Origin: Microbacterium resistens NBRC 103078
GTDB taxonomy: Bacteria > Actinomycetota > Actinomycetes > Actinomycetales > Microbacteriaceae
Direction: 5' to 3'
Length of the DNA: 42,684 nt
Assembly (NCBI RefSeq): GCF_001552355.1
Contig: NZ_BCRA01000051.1
Coordinates: 1-42,684, forward strand
The first letter of the stretch is position 1; each line of letters opens with the position of its first letter. Below are positions 39,066 through 42,684 of this stretch, in pieces. The notes below the pieces were generated by a model that was given only the letters and a program-made list of their open reading frames with translations, searched no databases and was not told the origin of the DNA. Position numbers and translations under genes: made by a program.

Positions 39066-39145
39066 GTGTGTCGTCCCCCCGATGTAGGTGCGTGTCGGAG
39101 AGCAACTTTATCCGCCGCGGCGCGGATCCGCGGCGACGGGGGCGG

Positions 39146-39940
39146 TCACGGGCCCGCGAGGAACTCCAGGGCGGACCGGCGGAAGTCCCGGGATCCTGGG
39201 GCGTTGAAGTGGTTGCGGCCGGGGATCTCCACGAACCGGCCCTGCGGCGCGGCCGCGGCGAGGCTGCGGGACCCCTCGATGATGGCGTCCTGGGAGCCGG
39301 TGGCGAACAGGATCGGGTTCGCCGGGGCGTCGGCGGGGTCCGGATCGATCGTGCCGGACCGGCGCATGCCCTCGGCGAGGGCGAGGAGCGCGCGCAGGTC
39401 GTTGCCCTTCACCCGTTCCGCGAGCGTCACGTAGTTCTGCGCCGTGCGGTCCTGGACGGGGGTGCCGTGCTCCGCGTAGTCCTGGATCTGGCCGAGGTCG
39501 AGGCGCGCGAGGGGGATCCCGTCCGGCACGCCGCCGAGCACCGCCCGCCCGATCCGCTGCGGGAGGTCGCGGACGACCTCCCACCCCACGCGCGCGCCGA
39601 GCGAGTAGCCCACATAGAAGGCGTCGTCGACCAGGTAGGTGTCCATCACGGCCTCGACGTCCTGCGCCAGCGCTCGGACCGCGTACCCCGCCGGATCATG
39701 CGGCTTCTCGCTGCGTCCGTGCCCGCGCTGGTCCAGGGCGAGGACGCGGTAGCCGGCGTGGGTCAGATCGCGGACCCACCCCGTCAGCACCCAGTTGTCC
39801 CGGGCGTGCGAGGCGAAGCCGTGCACGAGGACCACGACCGGCGCATCCGGCTCGCCCCACGTGTAGGTCGCCAGCCGCACGCCGTCCGGCGCGTACACCT
39901 GCTGCGGCTCGGGCATCTGCGTGAGCTCGGAGAGGGCCAT
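39146..39940 (-). CDS. Alpha/beta-fold hydrolase
   Basis: 264 residues. Catalytic triad: Ser113 in GYSLG (111-115), Asp218 in ATGSQDAII and His244 in GRNHFNAPGS. HGF (40-42) forms the oxyanion hole, and LDQRGHGRSEKP (69-80) is the usual loop after strand 4. Length and motifs match the esterase/haloperoxidase/lactonase-like core family; the substrate is unknown. The ATG lies six bases after TAGCGT, probably leaderless. No signal peptide. Confidence 0.92.
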   Translation of the reverse strand: MALSELTQMPEPQQVYAPDGVRLATYTWGEPDAPVVVLVHGFASHARDNWVLTGWVRDLTHAGYRVLALDQRGHGRSEKPHDPAGYAVRALAQDVEAVMDTYLVDDAFYVGYSLGARVGWEVVRDLPQRIGRAVLGGVPDGIPLARLDLGQIQDYAEHGTPVQDRTAQNYVTLAERVKGNDLRALLALAEGMRRSGTIDPDPADAPANPILFATGSQDAIIEGSRSLAAAAPQGRFVEIPGRNHFNAPGSRDFRRSALEFLAGP

Positions 39941-39946
39941 GGCACG

Positions 39947-39952
39947 ACGCTA
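39947..39952 (-). promoter_or_regulatory. -10 box TAGCGT, leaderless start
   Basis: TAGCGT, six bases (CGTGCC), then the ATG at 39940. Confidence 0.55.
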
Positions 39953-39990
39953 CCGCCCCGTCGTGGCCCCGGGGCCGCAGTGACGACGGC

Positions 39991-40662
39991 TCAGAGGCAG
40001 CCGACGATCCGGGTGGCCGCGGGATCGTCCAGGAGGTCGTCCTCGGACGCGGGGAACGTCGAGAGGGAGCGGGCGAGCTCGTCGACGGAGTAGACCTCCG
40101 CGGTGAAGGGGGTGCGGCGCGGATCGTCGTCGGTGTAGAGAACGACCATGCTCGCGTCGTCGAGGCGAACGGCGAGGTAGTACCCGAGGCCGTCGTCAGA
40201 GGCCATGCCGGCGACGTCGTCGATCGGCACGGTGAAGCCGTCGTCGAGGAGGTCCTCCAGCTCGTCGGGCAGCGCCAGGCAGCCGGGAGGCAGCGCGTCA
40301 CCCCTGTCGTCGTCCTTCAGATCGGGATCGTCGTCCTTGAGGTCGTCGTCATCCTTGAAGCCCGAATCGTCGTCGTCCTTGAAGTCCGGATCGTCGTCGT
40401 CGAGGTCGTCATCGTCATCGAGGTCATCGTCGTCGAGGTCGTCGTCGTCGAGGTCGTCGTCATCATCGAAGTCATCGTCGACGTCGTCTGCCGCGCTCGT
40501 GGCGGACGGCTTCGCCGAGGAGCTCGCGTGCGGGGTCGAGGACGCGGCATGGGGGCTGGGGTGGGCCGCCGCGCCGCCACCGCAGCCGGCGAGGAGGAGC
40601 GCGGTCGCCGCCAGTGCGGGCACCGCCCAGCGGGCGGAGGGACGGCGTTTCCGGATGCTCAT
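39991..40662 (-). CDS. Asp-rich low-complexity lipoprotein
   Basis: 223 residues with lipobox LAGC (24-27) and predicted lipid anchoring at Cys27. A Ser/Ala/Pro-rich spacer (30-58) leads to an extremely acidic tract (59-122) of DDDDL and FKDDDD-like repeats, then a small globular domain (about 123-223) with Cys128 and Cys222 that could form a disulfide. The acidic tract resembles a calcium-binding or extended stalk region holding the C-terminal domain away from the membrane. The C-terminal domain (GFTVPIDDVAGMASDDGLGYYLAVRLDDASMVVLYTDDDP) is not recognised. The repeat could vary in length between strains. The ribosome site TCGAAGGAGCCG precedes the ATG. Confidence 0.85.
   Translation of the reverse strand: MSIRKRRPSARWAVPALAATALLLAGCGGGAAAHPSPHAASSTPHASSSAKPSATSAADDVDDDFDDDDDLDDDDLDDDDLDDDDDLDDDDPDFKDDDDSGFKDDDDLKDDDPDLKDDDRGDALPPGCLALPDELEDLLDDGFTVPIDDVAGMASDDGLGYYLAVRLDDASMVVLYTDDDPRRTPFTAEVYSVDELARSLSTFPASEDDLLDDPAATRIVGCL
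40297..40488. repeat. Coding microsatellite-like GAY repeats (poly-Asp)
   Basis: The acidic tract of the lipoprotein is encoded by GAC/GAT runs interrupted by CTC or AAG every 15 bases in places (DDDDL units). Such in-frame repeats can expand or contract by slippage without breaking the frame. Confidence 0.75.
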
Positions 40663-40869
40663 CGACGGCTCCTTCGAGATGTGCGGTGCGGCGGCGAGTG
40701 CCGCGGGCGGCCTCGGGCACCGTCACGGTATCGACGGGCGAAGGAACAGGGGGCTTCCGGTCCGGGATACCCCGTAGAGCTCGTCGTCTTCGCCCTCGCG
40801 CCTCGGCGATGACGACGGCCGTGGCCGCCCCGGGCACCCGCGCTGAGGCTGCCCGCCGGAGGAGCGCGA

Positions 40870-40875
40870 TAGCGT
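40870..40875 (+). promoter_or_regulatory. -10 box TAGCGT, leaderless start
   Basis: TAGCGT, six bases (CGTCGC), then the ATG at 40882. The 219-bp gap back to the Asp-rich gene holds TACCGT (minus strand, near 40730), a possible -10 for that gene, and nothing else recognised. Confidence 0.55.
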
Positions 40876-40881
40876 CGTCGC

Positions 40882-41469
40882 ATGAGCGACGTCGTCTGGT
40901 CCGAGGGCCGCTGGACCCATCCGCCCGTTCGCGTTCGCGCCGGCTCCGACGGGGCCGGGATCGACGTCACGGCGGCGGAGGGCAGCGACGCCTGGCGGCT
41001 GACCTCGTACGGCTTCGTGCACGATTCCGAGCACGCCCTCGTCGCACCGTTCGCGGACCGCTCGGCCATGGAGGTCGAGTTCACGGCGGCGTTCTCCGCG
41101 CAGTTCGACCAGGCCGGGATCTTCGTGCGGGTCTCGGCGGAGCGCTGGATCAAGGCGGGCGTGGAGTTCGCCGACGGCGCGGCGCAGCTCGGCGCCGTCG
41201 TCACGGACGGCCGATCGGACTGGTCGCTGGCGCCCGTGCCGGAGTGGACGGGGCGGCGCGTGCTCGTCCGGGTGAGCCGGGACGGCGACGCCATCACGGT
41301 GCGCGCGGGCATCGTCGGCGAGCCCACCCGGCTCGTGCGGGTCGTGCCCTTCGCCGCGGACCTCGTGGCCGAGGCCGGCCCCTTCGTGTGCGCGCCCACC
41401 CGTTCCGGGCTCGTCGTGCCGCTCCACGCCTGGCGCCGCACGGTGCCGGACGCCGCCCTGCACCCGTAG
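40882..41469 (+). CDS. DUF1349 family protein (concanavalin-like lectin/glucanase fold)
   Basis: 195 residues. DUF1349 features: DAWRLTSYGFVHDSEHALVAPF, the MEVEFTAAFSAQFDQAGIFVRVSAERWIKAGVEFADG core, and LGAVVTDGRSDWSLAP. The family adopts a jelly-roll sandwich like YesU of Bacillus subtilis, thought to bind or process a carbohydrate, with no firmly established reaction. No signal peptide, so cytosolic. Its neighbours give no pathway hint. Leaderless-type promoter directly upstream. Confidence 0.85.
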   Translation: MSDVVWSEGRWTHPPVRVRAGSDGAGIDVTAAEGSDAWRLTSYGFVHDSEHALVAPFADRSAMEVEFTAAFSAQFDQAGIFVRVSAERWIKAGVEFADGAAQLGAVVTDGRSDWSLAPVPEWTGRRVLVRVSRDGDAITVRAGIVGEPTRLVRVVPFAADLVAEAGPFVCAPTRSGLVVPLHAWRRTVPDAALHP

Positions 41470-41532
41470 CCCGCGGCCGAGCGTCTGAGGCGACGTGGCC
41501 AGGACGCCGTATCGGACGGATCCGAGCGGGAG

Positions 41533-41538
41533 TAGCAT
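41533..41538 (+). promoter_or_regulatory. -10 box TAGCAT upstream of the VOC gene
   Basis: TAGCAT lies eight bases before the ATG at 41547, close to but not matching the six-base spacing of the other leaderless-type starts. Confidence 0.4.
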
Positions 41539-41546
41539 TCCGTCGC

Positions 41547-41999
41547 ATGCCGATCATCTTCGAGAACGTCGGCATCGCGGTGCGCGATGTGGACGAGGCC
41601 GTCTCCTTCTTCACCGATCTGGGGCTCACCGTTCTGGACCGCAGCGAGGTGAGCGGCGAATGGGCGTCCACGGCCGTCGGGCTCGATGGCAACCACGCCA
41701 AGGTCGTCATGCTGCAGACGCCCGACGGGAACGGTCGGCTCGAGCTTTTCGAGTACCTCCATCCGGAGGCGATCGAGACCGAGCCCACCCTGCCGAACGA
41801 GATCGGGATGCATCGGGTGGCGTTCCGCGTCGACGACCTCGATGCGTCCCTGGCGATCGCCGCGCGCCACGGGTGTCATCCACTGCGCGGCGTCGCGAAC
41901 TACCAGGACGTGTATCTCCTCACGTATCTGCGAGGCCCGAGCGGCATCCTCGTCATGCTCGCTCAGGATCTCACCAAGAGCCGCGGGTCGTCCCGCTAG
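41547..41999 (+). CDS. VOC (glyoxalase-fold) family protein
   Basis: 150 residues with two beta-alpha-beta-beta-beta modules: IFENVGIAVRDVDEAVSFFTDLGL (4-27) and MHRVAFRVDDLDASLAIAARHG (88-109). In enzymes of this family, four residues bind a metal: here the positions hold Asn7, Glu67 (LELFEY), His89 and Met137 (GILVML), so the site looks incomplete, and the protein may bind a small molecule rather than act as a classical metalloenzyme. Cytosolic. Its own promoter-like box lies just upstream. Substrate unknown. Confidence 0.85.
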   Translation: MPIIFENVGIAVRDVDEAVSFFTDLGLTVLDRSEVSGEWASTAVGLDGNHAKVVMLQTPDGNGRLELFEYLHPEAIETEPTLPNEIGMHRVAFRVDDLDASLAIAARHGCHPLRGVANYQDVYLLTYLRGPSGILVMLAQDLTKSRGSSR

Positions 42000-42035
42000 G
42001 CGTCGAGGTCTCTCGGCGGGGCGCGGCTTCTCGAA

Positions 42036-42041
42036 TATCGT
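42036..42041 (+). promoter_or_regulatory. -10 box TATCGT, leaderless start
   Basis: TATCGT, six bases (TGTCGG), then the ATG at 42048; no ribosome site. Confidence 0.55.
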
Positions 42042-42047
42042 TGTCGG

Positions 42048-42671
42048 ATGCGCGCGATCGCCGTCGACGAGCGGGACTCATCATGGGAGTCGTATGAGCC
42101 GCGCTATCGGATCTACGTCTTCGGCGGTCCTCAGTCGTCGGTGGCCACTGTCGATGTGGTCGACGCGTCGTTCCAGGAGGCCGAGCAGTCTGCGATGACC
42201 CTCGCCGGTGACGACGCACTGTGGTCGATCGCCCTGGTGGTCGATGACTCCGCCCGCGGTCGCGGCCTGATCTGGTTGGTGGGCGGCGACTATCACTCGC
42301 GACCCGCGTCGCCCCGCGAGTGGCGGATGCGGGCGGAGATGCAGGACCGGCTGCTCTCGCACCGGAAACGCAGAGATCTTCCGCTGACCCTTCCGGACGG
42401 ACGGCGGGTGATCCGTCTGTTCCCGGGCTGGGGTCGAGAGTGGCCGCTCTGGGAGTCGTTCAGCGAGCAGTACGCGCTCGACGCCGAAGACCTGCCGTTG
42501 AGCCGCGAGCTCGCCGCCGCGCTGAAGGAGTGGAACGCCGCCTGGCAAGCCCGAGACGAGACCGCGCCGGTGCCGGACGGCTGGATCGAGCACGGACGAC
42601 ACCTGCACGCACGACTTCAGAAGGAACTCGAGACGGTCGCCGAGGTGCGTCCCGACTACGACCGGTCGTGA
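42048..42671 (+). CDS. Hypothetical protein
   Basis: 207 residues, no signal peptide or membrane segment. The N-terminal part has alternating strands (RYRIYVFGGPQSSVATVDVVDA, WSIALVVDDSARGRGLIWLVGGDYHSRP); the middle has a basic helix (REWRMRAEMQDRLLSHRKRRD); the C-terminal third is helical and Trp-rich (EWPLWESFSEQYALDAEDLPLSRELAAALKEWNAAWQARDE). I do not recognise a family. Coding is supported by the leaderless promoter pattern and strong codon bias. It ends 13 bases before the window edge. Confidence 0.72.
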   Translation: MRAIAVDERDSSWESYEPRYRIYVFGGPQSSVATVDVVDASFQEAEQSAMTLAGDDALWSIALVVDDSARGRGLIWLVGGDYHSRPASPREWRMRAEMQDRLLSHRKRRDLPLTLPDGRRVIRLFPGWGREWPLWESFSEQYALDAEDLPLSRELAAALKEWNAAWQARDETAPVPDGWIEHGRHLHARLQKELETVAEVRPDYDRS

Positions 42672-42684
42672 CGGACGCCTAGCT

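Noticed and set aside
40297..40488. FLAG-like epitope or vector contamination (FKDDDD motifs)
   Set aside because: The motif lies in a natural poly-Asp tract with matching codon use; it lacks the initial Tyr and the final Lys of the tag.
1..42684. tRNA, rRNA, prophage, integron or insertion sequence
   Set aside because: I found no clover-leaf with a conserved T-arm, no rRNA-like stretch, no integrase or transposase motif and no phage structural gene by eye; a dedicated RNA scan could still reveal small RNAs.

Overview
The window is chromosomal DNA of a high-GC Gram-positive bacterium. The order rpsF-ssb-rpsR-rplI-dnaB, the near-exclusive G/C third codon positions, the TAnnnT-type promoters with many leaderless genes, and sugar ABC transporters lacking their own ATPase all suggest Actinobacteria, most likely Microbacteriaceae (Microbacterium or a close relative). 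The genus is an inference from gene content. I see no rRNA, tRNA, CRISPR array, integrase, transposase or phage gene.

Layout. Positions 1-3317 (minus strand) hold two tandem paralogous membrane proteins of unknown function and a conserved cytoplasmic protein. Positions 3404-9584 (plus) form a nonulosonic-acid (sialic-acid-like) locus: a GT2 glycosyltransferase, a polysialyltransferase-like GT-B enzyme, a CMP-nonulosonate synthetase fused to a HAD phosphatase, a short NeuB-type synthase without the usual C-terminal SAF domain, and a second GT-B-like protein. There is no epimerase, aminotransferase or acetyltransferase for an amino sugar, which makes Kdn built from mannose-6-phosphate, polymerised into a cell-wall glycan, the simplest hypothesis. 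Positions 9585-14322 are the conserved rpsF-ssb-rpsR-rplI and dnaB block, with a structured rpsF leader, a SecD-P1-like lipoprotein, and DnaA-box-like sites upstream of dnaB.

Positions 14339-17092 hold an Imm49-like protein and a divergent FAD monooxygenase/MarR pair. Positions 17130-24546 look like one LacI regulon: two nucleoside-hydrolase-family enzymes, a CUT1-type ABC importer (binding protein and two permeases, no ATPase) and a secreted beta-propeller protein. Near-identical 14-bp operators (TCTACTCG-N2-TAGA) lie upstream of both hydrolase genes. Positions 24650-26163 carry an AI-2E-family exporter and a small amphipathic helical protein.

Positions 26448-35353 form a second catabolic unit: an AraC-family regulator, a complete peptide/opine-type ABC importer with both ATPases fused in one chain, two tandem cupins and an amidase-signature hydrolase. 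Positions 35593-42671 hold mostly single genes: DHFR/RibD-like reductase, metallo-beta-lactamase-fold hydrolase, J-domain/NERD-like fusion, DUF808 membrane protein, alpha/beta hydrolase, Asp-rich lipoprotein, DUF1349 protein, VOC protein and a hypothetical protein.

Three signals run across genes. Five copies of a ~70-bp palindromic intergenic element share inverted arms (GGTTTGGGG...CCCCAAACC), one copy with covarying bases in both arms. At least eight genes show a -10 box exactly six bases before the start codon, the signature of leaderless mRNAs. Other short repeats sit at gene ends.
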